Source of the DNA: Paracoccaceae bacterium
Lineage (GTDB): Bacteria > Pseudomonadota > Alphaproteobacteria > Rhodobacterales > Rhodobacteraceae
Assembly (NCBI GenBank): GCA_018223085.1
Contig: JAAEZB010000002.1
Location: forward strand, 1 to 64,000
Reading direction: 5' to 3'
DNA: 64,000 nucleotides
Shown: in pieces, positions 52,401-61,738 of the stretch
How the letters are laid out: the number at the start of each line of letters is the position of its first letter
How positions within the stretch are numbered: position 1 is the first letter of the stretch
Translations under genes and position numbers: made by a program
Notes under the pieces: model-generated
Seen by the model: the letters and a program-made list of their open reading frames with translations, nothing else
Database searches by the model: none
Told to the model about the DNA's origin: nothing

Positions 52401-53615
52401 ATGATGACCGAAGCCTATATCTATGACACCGTGCGTACCCCGCGCGGCAAGGGCCGTAAGGACGGCAGCCTGCACGAGGTGACCTCCGTGCGTCTCTCCG
52501 CCAGCGTGCTGAACGCCCTCAAAGAGCGCAACAACCTCGAAGGTCACGCCGTCGAAGATGTGATCTGGGGCAACGTCACCCAGGTCAAAGAACAGGGCGG
52601 CTGCCTCGCGCGTACCGCCGTGCTTGCTTCCGATCTTGACGAGCGTATCCCCGGCCTCGCCATCAACCGCTTCTGCGCTTCGGGCATGGAAGCCGTGAAC
52701 ATCGCCGCCAACCAAGTCAAAGGCGGCGCGGGCAATGCCTATATCGCCGGTGGTGTGGAAATGATGGGCCGCGTGCCCATGGGCTCGGATGGTGCTGCCA
52801 TCGCCGTGGACCCCTCGGTCGCCATGGAGATGTATTTCGTCCCGCAAGGCATCTCCGCCGACATCATCGCGACGGAATACGGCTTCAGCCGCGAACAGGC
52901 CGACGCGCTGGCCGTGGAATCCCAACGCCGCGCCGCAAAAGCCTGGGAAGAGAACCGCTTTGAGAAGTCGATCATCGCCGTCAAAGACATCAACGGCCTG
53001 ACCATTCTCGACCGCGACGAATATCTGCGCCCCGGCACCGACATGACCTCGCTTGGCGGTCTCAAGCCTGCCTTCAAGGAACAGGGCGAAGTGATGCCCG
53101 GTTTCGACAAGCTCGCGCTGATGAAATACCCGCACCTCGACGCGATCAACCACATCCACCATGCCGGGAACTCCTCGGGTATCGTGGACGGCGCCGCAGG
53201 CGTCCTGATCGGCAACAAGGAATTCGGCGAGGAATACGGCCTCAAGCCCCGCGCCCGCATCAAGGCCACCGCTAAGATCGGCCTCGATCCGACCATCATG
53301 CTCACCGGCCCGGTCCCCGCGACCCAGAAAATCCTCGCCGATAGCGGCATGGCGATCTCCGACATCGATCTCTTTGAGGTCAACGAGGCCTTCGCTTCGG
53401 TCGTTCTGCGCTTCCAGCAGGCCTTCGACGTCGATCCCTCAATCGTCAACGTCAATGGCGGCTCCATCGCCATGGGCCACCCGCTCGGCGCCACCGGCGC
53501 CATCATCATCGGCACGCTTCTCGACGAGCTTGAGCGCTCGGACAAGGAAACCGGCCTCGCAACCCTCTGCATCGCGTCCGGCATGGGCGCAGCTACCATC
53601 ATCGAACGCGTGTAA
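52401..53615 (+). CDS. fadA: Acetyl-CoA acyltransferase (thiolase)
   Basis: 404 residues; ATG 52401 is next to a second ATG at 52404, with AAAGGAG ahead. Thiolase active-site residues: nucleophilic cysteine in 'NRFCASGMEAVN' (near 92), histidine in 'GHPLGATGA' and the C-terminal cysteine in 'LATLCIASGMGAATIIERV'. 'DLFEVNEAFASVVLRF' is the conserved NEAF block. Catalyses the last beta-oxidation step. Eleven bases before the fadJ-like gene, it forms the usual FadAB/IJ pair. Confidence 0.92.
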   Translation: MMTEAYIYDTVRTPRGKGRKDGSLHEVTSVRLSASVLNALKERNNLEGHAVEDVIWGNVTQVKEQGGCLARTAVLASDLDERIPGLAINRFCASGMEAVNIAANQVKGGAGNAYIAGGVEMMGRVPMGSDGAAIAVDPSVAMEMYFVPQGISADIIATEYGFSREQADALAVESQRRAAKAWEENRFEKSIIAVKDINGLTILDRDEYLRPGTDMTSLGGLKPAFKEQGEVMPGFDKLALMKYPHLDAINHIHHAGNSSGIVDGAAGVLIGNKEFGEEYGLKPRARIKATAKIGLDPTIMLTGPVPATQKILADSGMAISDIDLFEVNEAFASVVLRFQQAFDVDPSIVNVNGGSIAMGHPLGATGAIIIGTLLDELERSDKETGLATLCIASGMGAATIIERV

Positions 53616-53626
53616 GGAGAGACAAG

Positions 53627-55819
53627 ATGACCGAATTCCACTACGCGACCGACGCCGAAGGCATCGCCACCATCACTTGGGACGTGCCCGGCAAATCCAT
53701 GAACGTCATGTCCTTTACCGGCCTCGAAGAGCTCGAAGCCTGCTTTGACAAGGCCATGGCCGACGACGCCGTCAAAGGCATCATCATCACCTCGGGCAAA
53801 GAAGGCTCCTTTGCGGGCGGCATGGACCTCAACCTCCTTGCCGTGATGAAGGAACAGGCGGGTGACAACCCGGCCAAGGGTCTCTTTGATGGCATCATGC
53901 AGATGCACGCCCTGCTGCGCAAAATCGAACGCGCTGGCATGGACCCCAAGACCAACAAGGGCGGCAAACCCGTCGCTTGCGTCCTGCCCGGCACCGCCGC
54001 AGGCATCGGCCTTGAACTGCCCCTCGCCTGCCACCGCACCTTTGCGGCCGACAACCCCAAGGCCCGTATCGGCCTTCCGGAAATCCTCGTCGGGATTTTC
54101 CCCGGCGCAGGCGGCACCACGCGTTTCGTGCGCAAAATGGGCGCCATGGCCGCCTCGCCCTTCCTGCTTCAGGGCAAGATGGTCGACCCCAAGAAAGCCA
54201 AAGGCGCAGGCATCATCGACGAGGTGAGCGAAGACCCGATGGCCGATGCACGCGCATGGGTTCTGTCCGAGCCGAAAATCGTCAAGCCTTGGGACGAGAA
54301 GGGCTACAAAATGCCCGGCGGCGATCCCTACCACCCGGCTGGCTTCATGACCTTCGTTGGCGCCTCTGCCATGGTCAACGGCAACACCTGGGGCGTCTAT
54401 CCGGCGGCCAAGGCGATGCTCTCGGCGATCTACGAAGGCGCGCAGGTGCCCTTTGACACCGCCCTCAAGATCGAAGCCCGCTGGTTTACCAATGTCCTGA
54501 TGAATCCGTCCTCCTCGGCCATGATCCGGTCGCTCTTCCTCAACAAGGAAGCGCTCGAAAAAGGCGCCAACCGCCCTGACGTTCCCGATCAGCGCGTCAA
54601 AAAAGTCGGCGTCCTTGGCGCGGGCATGATGGGCGCCGGTATCGCGCTCGTTTCGGCCAGGGCTGGCATGGACGTGGTCCTCATCGACCAGAACCAGGAA
54701 GCCGCCGACCGCGGCAAGGCCTATTCGGAAAGCTTCATGGACAAAGGCATCGCCCGCAAGAAAGCGACGCCCGAGAAGAAAGAAGCCCTTCTGGCCAAGA
54801 TCAACGCAACGACCGATCTTGAGGCCCTCAAAGACGTGGACCTCATCATCGAGGCCGTCTTCGAAGATCCGGGCGTCAAGGCCGAGATGACCAAGAAGGT
54901 CGAAGCGATCATCCCAGAGGATGCGATCTTTGCCTCCAATACCTCGACCCTGCCGATCACCGGTCTGGCCAAAGCCTCCGTGCGCCCGGAACAGTTCATC
55001 GGCATCCACTTCTTCTCGCCGGTCGAGAAAATGGCCCTTGTCGAGATCATCAAGGGCAAGGAAACCGGTCCGCGCGCCGTGGCCAAGGCCCTCGACTATG
55101 TGCGCCAGATCCGCAAGACGCCGATCGTCGTCAACGATGACCGCTTCTTCTATGCCAACCGCTGCATCATTCCTTACATCAACGAAGGCGTGATGATGGC
55201 TGGCGAAGGCGTGACCCGTCCGCTGATCGATCACGCGGCCCAGCTTCTGGGCTTCCCCGTTGGCCCGATCCAGCTTGTGGATGAAACCTCGCTCGACCTC
55301 GGCGCCAAGATCGCCAAGGCGACCATGGAAGCGATGGGCGATGCCTATCCCAAGTCGATTGCCGATGACGTGACCTTCTGGATGGTCGACGAAGGCCGTC
55401 TTGGCCGCAAAGCCAAAGCCGGGTTCTTCGATTACGACGAAAAGGGCAAACGCCTTGGCTACTGGGAAGGTTTCAACGACAAGTTCCCGCTTGCCGATGA
55501 TCAGCCCGAAGTGACCGAAGTTCAGCACCGCCTGATCTTTGCTCAGGTCCTCGAAGCCGTCCGCGCGCTTGAGGCCGGTGTGCTTGAAGACATCCGCGAA
55601 GGCGACGTCGGCGCGATCCTCGGCTGGGGCTTCATGCCGTGGTCCGGTGGTCCGTTCTCCTGGCTCGACATCGTTGGCACGCCCTGGGCCGCCGCGAAAT
55701 GCGACGAGCTGACCGAGAAGTTCGGCGACCGCTTTGCCTGCCCGCCGCTCCTGCGCGAAATGGCTGACAAGGGCCAGAGCTTCTATGGCCGCTTCGGCCC
55801 CGAAGCTTCCGCCGCCTGA
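53627..55819 (+). CDS. fadJ: 3-hydroxyacyl-CoA dehydrogenase/enoyl-CoA hydratase fusion
   Basis: 730 residues. The N-terminal crotonase domain (about 1-190) has 'SFAGGMDLNLL' as oxyanion loop and 'RIGLPEILVGIFPGAGGTTRFVR' with the catalytic glutamate. The NAD domain starts near 325 ('VGVLGAGMMGAGIALVSARAGMDVVLID'), with 'ASNTSTLPITGLA' and 'GIHFFSPVEKMALVEIIKG' (catalytic H/E region). The C-terminal helical domain completes it. Performs hydration and oxidation in beta-oxidation, partner of the thiolase encoded just upstream. A terminator follows. Confidence 0.93.
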   Translation: MTEFHYATDAEGIATITWDVPGKSMNVMSFTGLEELEACFDKAMADDAVKGIIITSGKEGSFAGGMDLNLLAVMKEQAGDNPAKGLFDGIMQMHALLRKIERAGMDPKTNKGGKPVACVLPGTAAGIGLELPLACHRTFAADNPKARIGLPEILVGIFPGAGGTTRFVRKMGAMAASPFLLQGKMVDPKKAKGAGIIDEVSEDPMADARAWVLSEPKIVKPWDEKGYKMPGGDPYHPAGFMTFVGASAMVNGNTWGVYPAAKAMLSAIYEGAQVPFDTALKIEARWFTNVLMNPSSSAMIRSLFLNKEALEKGANRPDVPDQRVKKVGVLGAGMMGAGIALVSARAGMDVVLIDQNQEAADRGKAYSESFMDKGIARKKATPEKKEALLAKINATTDLEALKDVDLIIEAVFEDPGVKAEMTKKVEAIIPEDAIFASNTSTLPITGLAKASVRPEQFIGIHFFSPVEKMALVEIIKGKETGPRAVAKALDYVRQIRKTPIVVNDDRFFYANRCIIPYINEGVMMAGEGVTRPLIDHAAQLLGFPVGPIQLVDETSLDLGAKIAKATMEAMGDAYPKSIADDVTFWMVDEGRLGRKAKAGFFDYDEKGKRLGYWEGFNDKFPLADDQPEVTEVQHRLIFAQVLEAVRALEAGVLEDIREGDVGAILGWGFMPWSGGPFSWLDIVGTPWAAAKCDELTEKFGDRFACPPLLREMADKGQSFYGRFGPEASAA

Positions 55820-55846
55820 GCCTGACTGCTTTCAGAAAACACGAAA

Positions 55847-55875
55847 CGCCCGGTCCTTACGACCGGGCGCTTTCA
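55847..55875 (+). terminator. Terminator of the fad operon
   Basis: CGCCCGGTC-CTTAC-GACCGGGCG is a perfect 9-base stem followed by CTTTCATTTTC. The T-run is broken, but its place after the last gene supports it. Confidence 0.72.
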
Positions 55876-55899
55876 TTTTCAGGCCTTTCAATTCAAAAA

Positions 55900-56553
55900 T
55901 CAGGCCATGCCGTAATCGATATTATCCGGCATATAGGTCTCTTCAAGAAGCCGCGCCGCAACCGGAAGCGGCAGCATATTGTAATTCTGTGCCGCACCAT
56001 GTTTGGGGACATAGCCGACGCTCACCCCCCAATGCGCCTGACAAAAAGCAAGAGCCCCCTGATCGACGAAAATCATCTGGTCCTCTTCAAAAATCGGCAG
56101 CACAACCTCGACCGTGCCATAGGGTTCTTCGCGCTCGACCCCGTCAAGCAACGCAAGCGCCGCCCCCGGCACGACTGCAAAAGGATCGCCCCATTGGTCG
56201 GCAATATCATCGGACTCGATGAGCACGCCCTGATGCGGCATGACAAGCATCTCTTCGCAATTTCCGATCACCCCTTCCGGCACGAAAAGCGGCCAAAGCT
56301 CTTCCGGGCAGGGCCCGATTCCGCCCCATATCTGATCCCGGATCACCCCGATCACCTTTTGCGCGCCCCCATCAAAGGTCAGCACGCTTTCGCCCTTGCG
56401 TAGCGTTTCAACCGCGCGCCAGCCATCCTGCGTCGCCACGGTCGTCCCTTCAATGAGTCCACACCCGGCCCCGTTCAGGACCGGATCCTCATATCGTGTC
56501 TTCTCACGCGCGGGCCGCACAAGATCCGGCCCCGAGGTCACCCATCCAAACAT
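55900..56553 (-). CDS. Stand-alone Hint (hedgehog/intein) domain protein
   Basis: 217 residues. The Hint fold starts at C31 ('GAGCGLIEGTTVATQDGWRAVETLRKGESVLTFDGG'), the residue that acts in N-S acyl shift in inteins. A histidine occurs in 'MPHQGVLIESDD', where Hint domains have their block F/H motif. An N-terminal 30-residue extein-like piece precedes the Cys, and no C-terminal Asn-Cys splice junction is evident. Rhodobacterales encode many such proteins of unknown role. Not part of an operon. Confidence 0.82.
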   Translation of the reverse strand: MFGWVTSGPDLVRPAREKTRYEDPVLNGAGCGLIEGTTVATQDGWRAVETLRKGESVLTFDGGAQKVIGVIRDQIWGGIGPCPEELWPLFVPEGVIGNCEEMLVMPHQGVLIESDDIADQWGDPFAVVPGAALALLDGVEREEPYGTVEVVLPIFEEDQMIFVDQGALAFCQAHWGVSVGYVPKHGAAQNYNMLPLPVAARLLEETYMPDNIDYGMA

Positions 56554-56723
56554 GTCATCCCCTCTGTTTGGTCATCAGAGTTTTCATCAGGAGGATTTGT
56601 CTTAATTTGTAAGGAATCCTGAGGGTCGAAAAGCGGTCCTTTTGGGGCATTGTTTCCCAAACGGGGCCAGTCCACGGGAAAACACCATGTATTGCACCTG
56701 AAACAGGGGGATTTCGCCCGGCC

Positions 56724-57629
56724 CTAATCGCGCCCCTCACGCGATCGCAGCGCAATGATAAGGCCCGCCGCGACGATCAGAGCGATTCCAAATCCTTGCC
56801 AAGCTCCAAGCCCCTGCCCCCACAAAAGCCAGGCAAAAACCGGCCCGAACCCCATCACGGCATATTCGAACACCGCAACATTGGTCGGAATATCCATCTG
56901 GTAGGCGCGAATGATAAGGAACACCGCCCCAAGCGAACACACCGCCTGCAACGCGATCCATGGCAAGGCCGGACCAAACGCCCCGGTCCATCCGCGTAAA
57001 AGAAACCCCGTCTCATCCCCGCCCCACGCCGCAAACGCAAGCGACACCACAAGACCGATCCCCCCCAGCATCGCCATATTCACCCCAAGAAGCGACACCG
57101 CGCTTTCGCCCTCGCACCAACTGCGCGTGGCAATCGCCGACACCGCATAAAAGAACCCCGCCGCCACCGGCATCAACATAACCGGGCCAAACCCCTCGCC
57201 CCCCGGCTGCAAGACAAGCAAAATCCCCACGAACCCAAGAACAACCGCGCCCCCGCGCCAGACCCCGATCCGCTGTCCCATCACCACAACATTGATAAGC
57301 AACACAAAAAGCGGCGAGGTGAACATCCCCGCCAACGCCTGCGCCACCGGCATCAGGCCCAGCGCCCCGAAATAGAGCATCATCGACAGAGAAAGCACCC
57401 CTGAGCGCGCCAAAACCCGGCCCCACCGGTTCGGCCAAAGGCTCCCAAGCCCAAGCATCGGCATCATCGCCAGAAGTGGTAGCATCAAGGCGCTGCGCAT
57501 GGCGTGAAACTGCCAAAGGCCCACCGTCTCGGCGATCAACCCGATGAACGTATCGACAAAGCCGATCACCGCCATCGCCACCACCATCGCCAGCGCCGCC
57601 GCCAATGGCCTGTTGCCTGCCTCGTTCAC
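56724..57629 (-). CDS. EamA/DMT-family transporter (second)
   Basis: About 301 residues from GTG 57629 (GGGGGAG nine bases upstream); a TTG at 57647 is an alternative. Ten membrane segments in two EamA repeats: 'LAMVVAMAVIGFVDTFIGLIAETVGLWQFHAMRSALMLPLL' opens the first, and 'PWIALQAVCSLGAVFLIIRAYQMDIPTNVAVFEYAVMGFGPVFAWLLWG' lies in the second. Substrate unknown. It is divergent from the acyl-CoA synthetase gene. Confidence 0.83.
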   Translation of the reverse strand: MNEAGNRPLAAALAMVVAMAVIGFVDTFIGLIAETVGLWQFHAMRSALMLPLLAMMPMLGLGSLWPNRWGRVLARSGVLSLSMMLYFGALGLMPVAQALAGMFTSPLFVLLINVVVMGQRIGVWRGGAVVLGFVGILLVLQPGGEGFGPVMLMPVAAGFFYAVSAIATRSWCEGESAVSLLGVNMAMLGGIGLVVSLAFAAWGGDETGFLLRGWTGAFGPALPWIALQAVCSLGAVFLIIRAYQMDIPTNVAVFEYAVMGFGPVFAWLLWGQGLGAWQGFGIALIVAAGLIIALRSREGRD

Positions 57630-57739
57630 CTGTGCATTCTCCCCCAAAGACGCGCCTACGTAGCACTACGCACTACCATCGTCGCGCGCTTCTGTCGTAA
57701 AACCGACAAACCACCGAGGAATCAAGGGAGGAGGCTCCG

Positions 57740-59365
57740 ATGGGATGGATGGCCGATGAAACCGGGCTCGAAAAATGCGCCGCAAACTATGCGCCGCTGA
57801 CACCACTGGCGCATCTCAAACGCGCGCGTGATGTCTGGCCGGATCACCTTGCCGTGGTCTATGGCAAACACCGCACCACCTATGCCCAACACTATGAGCG
57901 CTGCACCCGCCTTGCCTCGGCCCTCGTCAAACTTGGGATTACCCCCGGCGATGTGGTGGCCACGATCCTTCCCAACCTCCCCGCCCATGTCGAGGCCCAT
58001 TTCGGCGTGCCCGCCTGCGGCGGCGTTCTGAATGCCATCAACATCCGCCTCGATGTCGATACCATCGCCTATATCTTCGAACATGGCGGTGCCAAGGTCG
58101 TCCTTGTCGACCCGCAATTCCTTGATGTGACCGAAGCCGCGATTGCCAAGATGGACGGCCCCGGCCCCAAAATCATCGAAGTTGCCGATGATTTCGACGG
58201 CTGGCACGCCTCGGGCAAACACATGACCTACGAGGATCTCCTCGCCTCCGGTGATCCCGATTTCGACTGGATCATGCCCGAAGACGAATGGGAAAGCCTC
58301 GCCCTCAACTACACCTCCGGCACCACAGGCCGCCCCAAAGGCGTCGTCTATCACCACCGCGGCGCTTACCTGAACACCATGGCACAGGTCGTGAGCTGGC
58401 GCATGACGCTCCACCCGACCTACCTGACCATCGTGCCCCTGTTTCATTGCAACGGCTGGTGCCATAGCTGGATGATGCCCCTCCTCGGCGGCACGATTGT
58501 CTGCTGCCGCGACATCACCGCTCAGGCGATCTACAACGCGATCCACTACGAAGGTGTGACCCATTTCGGCGGCGCCCCCATCGTTCTCAACATGATCGTC
58601 AACGCTCTGGATGAGGAACGCCGCACTTTCGACCATACCGTCGAAGTCTTCACCGCCGGCGCGCCGCCCGCCCCCGCGACCCTCAAGGCGATTGAGAATT
58701 TTGGCTTCAACATCACCCATGTCTATGGCCTGACCGAAGTCTACGGCCCCGCCACCGAATGCACATGGCAGGCCAAATGGGATCATCTCGAAGGCGACGA
58801 CCGCGCCGCCGTCAAGGCGCGTCAGGGCGTGCCCATGCCCTGTATCGAAGAACTGCGCGTCACCGATTCCAAACTCAACGACATCCCCCGTGATGGCGTG
58901 GCTCAGGGCGAAATCATGTTCCGCGGCAATGGCGTGATGAAAGGCTATTACAAAAACCCCGAAGCCACCGCCGAAGCCTTTGAAGGGGGCGTCTTCCATT
59001 CCGGCGACATCGCCGTGCACCACCCCGACACCTATGTTCAGATCGCCGACCGCGCCAAGGACGTGATTATCTCGGGCGGTGAAAACATCTCCTCGGTCGA
59101 GGTCGAAGGCGTCCTGATGGCGCATGAGGCGATTTCCCTCGCCGCTGTGGTCGCCAAACCGGACGAAAAATGGGGCGAAGTCCCCTGCGCCTTCGTCGAA
59201 CTTCTCCCCGGCAAGGAGGCCACCGAAGAAGAGGTGATCAAATTCGCCCGCGCCACGCTGGCCGGGTTCAAAACCCCGAAAAAAGTCGTGTTTCAGGAAC
59301 TCCCCAAAACCTCGACCGGCAAGATTCAGAAATTCGAACTGCGCGAGCAGGCGAAAACCCTCTGA
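57740..59365 (+). CDS. Acyl-CoA synthetase, AMP-forming (fatty-acid or DmdB-like)
   Basis: 541 residues with GGGAGGAGG ahead of the ATG. ANL-superfamily motifs: the P-loop-like 'YTSGTTGRPKGVVYHH' (near 190), 'VYGLTEVYGPATE' (A5), 'DRAKDVIISGGENISSVEVE' (A8 hinge) and the catalytic lysine in 'LPKTSTGKIQKFELR'. The block 'LFHCNGWCHSW' is shared with medium-chain and DmdB-type ligases of roseobacters. It activates a fatty or short-chain thio acid to its CoA ester, feeding enzymes like those of the nearby fad operon. Confidence 0.9.
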   Translation: MGWMADETGLEKCAANYAPLTPLAHLKRARDVWPDHLAVVYGKHRTTYAQHYERCTRLASALVKLGITPGDVVATILPNLPAHVEAHFGVPACGGVLNAINIRLDVDTIAYIFEHGGAKVVLVDPQFLDVTEAAIAKMDGPGPKIIEVADDFDGWHASGKHMTYEDLLASGDPDFDWIMPEDEWESLALNYTSGTTGRPKGVVYHHRGAYLNTMAQVVSWRMTLHPTYLTIVPLFHCNGWCHSWMMPLLGGTIVCCRDITAQAIYNAIHYEGVTHFGGAPIVLNMIVNALDEERRTFDHTVEVFTAGAPPAPATLKAIENFGFNITHVYGLTEVYGPATECTWQAKWDHLEGDDRAAVKARQGVPMPCIEELRVTDSKLNDIPRDGVAQGEIMFRGNGVMKGYYKNPEATAEAFEGGVFHSGDIAVHHPDTYVQIADRAKDVIISGGENISSVEVEGVLMAHEAISLAAVVAKPDEKWGEVPCAFVELLPGKEATEEEVIKFARATLAGFKTPKKVVFQELPKTSTGKIQKFELREQAKTL

Positions 59366-59413
59366 TCCTCACCCGCCCAAGGGCCCTCAGGGGCGCTTGG
59401 GCAAGGAGCCCCG

Positions 59414-59953
59414 ATGCAGGTGACCCAAACGCACGAAACCCGCCATGGCGAAATCTCGGCTCTCTTCAAGGCCACCTTCACCGCCTCTGAAGGTGCCGAA
59501 GAAGGCGCTCTGATTGGCAACCTCGCAGGGGCGCTCCTTTCCGAAACGCCCGACGACGACCTCCGCGTTTTTCTTGCCGAAGAGAACGGCGCGCTGATCG
59601 GCACCGCGATCTTTACCCGCCTGCGTTTTGCAGGCGACGACCGCACCGCCTTTCTCCTCTCGCCCATGGCCGTTGCCACGGATCATCAGGGCACAGGCGT
59701 CGGACAGACCCTCCTGACCGCTGCCCTCACCACCCTGCGCACCGAAGGCATCGACCTCGCCGTGACCTATGGCGACCCCGCCTTCTATGGCAAGGTTGGC
59801 TTCTTGCCAGTCAATACCGACACCGTCCCCGCGCCCCAACCGCTGAGCCAACCCGAAGGCTGGATCGCACAAAGCCTGACCGACGCACCGCTCCGCCCCC
59901 TGCAAGGCCCCGCAACCTGCGCCAACGCGCTGGACAATCCCGATTACTGGTGA
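59414..59953 (+). CDS. GNAT-family N-acetyltransferase (YhbS-like)
   Basis: 179 residues. 'LSPMAVATDHQGTGVGQTLLTAALTTLRTEGIDLAVTYGDPAFYGKVGF' carries the Q-G-x-G-x-G/A acetyl-CoA loop and the YGxxxFY block of the YhbS-type subgroup. A 7-base inverted repeat GCCCAAG/CTTGGGC surrounds the space before its AAGGAG. The stop overlaps the opposite-strand kinase-like gene by ten bases. Confidence 0.85.
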   Translation: MQVTQTHETRHGEISALFKATFTASEGAEEGALIGNLAGALLSETPDDDLRVFLAEENGALIGTAIFTRLRFAGDDRTAFLLSPMAVATDHQGTGVGQTLLTAALTTLRTEGIDLAVTYGDPAFYGKVGFLPVNTDTVPAPQPLSQPEGWIAQSLTDAPLRPLQGPATCANALDNPDYW

Positions 59954-60447
59954 TCCCCTCCCCCATACCGCCAGATCGTGAAGTCTTCTTCCGGTTCGGG
60001 CGGCTCGAAATAGCTTGAGATCATACGAAACTGCGCGTCCGTGGCCGCGAAATCGTGCCCGCCCTCGGCGTTCCGCGCCCTGAGCCGCGCAAGGCAAACC
60101 TCGTCCGGCACATCAAGAACATGCAGCACATGCGCCGCGCCGCTTTCCTCAAGGATGCCCCGCATCCAATCCCGCACCATCCGCGTATTGCCCGGATAAT
60201 CGAGGACGACCGACACCCCAGTCCCCAAAAGCGCCGCCACATGCGGCCCCATCGCATCGCGCAACCGCGCGCTATAGCGCACATAGTCCTGCACGCTTGC
60301 CATATCCTCGCCAAACAGCGCGGCAAGCCATGCATCCTCAGAAATAAGAACATGCCCCGGCGCACGCGCCAACTCGGCGCAAAGCGTAGATTTCCCGGCG
60401 GCGATCTTCCCGCACATCATGTGCAGGGTGGGTTGATTTTTAGACAT
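59944..60447 (-). CDS. P-loop ATPase/kinase-like protein (AAA_33)
   Basis: 167 residues. The Walker A motif CGKIAAGKSTLC (near residue 12), then 'VLISEDAWLAALFG' and 'VVLDYPGNTRMVRDWM', fit the zeta-toxin/gluconokinase-like small ATPase group (AAA_33). It resembles proteins that phosphorylate small molecules or antibiotics. No antitoxin gene is next to it, so a toxin role is not supported. Substrate unknown. Confidence 0.8.
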   Translation of the reverse strand: MSKNQPTLHMMCGKIAAGKSTLCAELARAPGHVLISEDAWLAALFGEDMASVQDYVRYSARLRDAMGPHVAALLGTGVSVVLDYPGNTRMVRDWMRGILEESGAAHVLHVLDVPDEVCLARLRARNAEGGHDFAATDAQFRMISSYFEPPEPEEDFTIWRYGGGDHQ

Positions 60448-60693
60448 TGAAAAACCTCTGATCCGTGCAAAGCACGTGAAAATTGCAGACGAATACCCCG
60501 GCCCGGCGGTTCAGGCCGGGACCGTAATTCGCGCTCCAGGGCGCGCGCGCATCATCAAAACAAAGGCTCTCATGGCCTAAACATACCACCCTCGCCGCCC
60601 CTTGCCCATCCCGGCGATGCTGCGTTGCCGCCGCCCCCTGCGCCGTGCTATCCTAAGCCCCCAAGAGGCAGAGCAGCCCGCGCGACATCATCC
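60448..60693. other. Intergenic region with a GC-rich hairpin
   Basis: About 245 bases. CCCGGCC and GGCCGGG (about 60499-60522) can pair around a 10-base loop. An alternating GCGCGC tract follows near 60540. No T-run, open frame with ribosome binding site, or RNA gene is evident. Confidence 0.4.
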
Positions 60694-61710
60694 ATGACCA
60701 AGACAGCCCTGACAAAATTCGAACGGCTTGAGGCTTCCGGCCTCTGGCGCCCCGCGCCCGACGCCCAGCGCCGCGACGTGATTGTCTCGATTGGCGAAGC
60801 GACCCTGACCATTTCCGACATGCAGGATCGCCCCCTCGCCCATTGGTCCCTGCCCGCCGTGGCCCGCCTCAACAAGGGTAAACGCCCCGCGATCTACGCC
60901 CCGGATGGCGATCCCGGCGAAACCCTCGAACTCGCCGAGAGCGAAGCCCACATGATCGAAGCCATCGAGAGCCTGCGCGCCGCCATTGACCGTCGCCGCC
61001 CTCGCCCTGGCCGGTTGCGCCTCGTGACCCTGACCGCCTCCATTGCCTCTGTCGCCGCGCTCACCGTGTTCTGGCTGCCCGGTGCACTTCTGGACCATAC
61101 CCTGAGCGTCGTCCCCCAAGCCAAACGCATCGAGATCGGCCAACAGCTTGAGAACGAACTCACCCGCCTTACCGGCGAACCCTGCCATAGCATGCTCGCC
61201 ACGCCCGCCCTCACCCGTCTGGCCGAACGGCTCGAAGTGCCGCGCCTCGTGGTGCTGCGCGGCGGGGTGCAGGACACACTCGCCCTGCCCGGCGGTGCCG
61301 TGCTGCTCAACCGCGCCATTGTCGAAGATTTCGAAGACCCCGATGTCGCCGCGGGCTACGTGCTCGCCGCCAAGGCCGACGCCGTCGAGCGCGATCCCCT
61401 GCAAGTCCTTCTTGAAGCTCAAGGCACGCTGACAACGCTGCGCCTGCTGACCACGGGCGCCCTGCCCGAAGACACGTTGCGCACCCATGCCGAGGCCCTC
61501 GTCGTCGAACCCCGCCCCGAGGCCGACCCCGAGATCCTGCTCGGCCTCTTTACCTATTATGAAGTGAAATCAACGCCCTACGCCTATGCGCTTGATCCCT
61601 CGGGCGAAAATACCCTGTCCCTGATCGAGGCCGATCCCTTCGAGACCTCGCCCCGTCCGGTGCTGTCAGATGGCGATTGGGTCGCGCTTCAGGGGATTTG
61701 TGGAGGCTGA
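60694..61710 (+). CDS. Membrane-anchored protein of unknown function
   Basis: 338 residues from ATG 60694. Residues 1-105 form a soluble region with a beta-rich start ('RDVIVSIGEATLTISDMQDRPLAHWSLPAVARL'). One membrane segment follows at about 112-130 ('VTLTASIASVAALTVFWLPGALL'). The rest is an outside domain whose layout recalls M48 metallopeptidases ('QQLENELTRLTGEPC', 'LALPGGAVLLNRAIVEDFEDPDVAAGYVLA'). The HExxH zinc motif is missing: where it is expected the sequence runs 'DPDVAAGYVLAAKAD'. It may be a degenerate, non-catalytic peptidase relative. Confidence 0.7.
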   Translation: MTKTALTKFERLEASGLWRPAPDAQRRDVIVSIGEATLTISDMQDRPLAHWSLPAVARLNKGKRPAIYAPDGDPGETLELAESEAHMIEAIESLRAAIDRRRPRPGRLRLVTLTASIASVAALTVFWLPGALLDHTLSVVPQAKRIEIGQQLENELTRLTGEPCHSMLATPALTRLAERLEVPRLVVLRGGVQDTLALPGGAVLLNRAIVEDFEDPDVAAGYVLAAKADAVERDPLQVLLEAQGTLTTLRLLTTGALPEDTLRTHAEALVVEPRPEADPEILLGLFTYYEVKSTPYAYALDPSGENTLSLIEADPFETSPRPVLSDGDWVALQGICGG

Positions 61711-61738
61711 TCGGCCCGTCCCCGGACCGATCCCATCC

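Noticed and set aside
52739-55528. Very long open frame (about 929 codons) on the minus strand opposite the thiolase and fadJ genes
   Set aside because: It mirrors strongly coding plus-strand genes with clear active sites; the high GC content leaves the opposite frame free of stops. The composition (many H, G, A, V) is typical of such mirror frames.
59944-60447. Zeta-type toxin
   Set aside because: Only the P-loop kinase fold is similar; no antitoxin gene is adjacent, and such small AAA_33 proteins are common in resistance and housekeeping roles.
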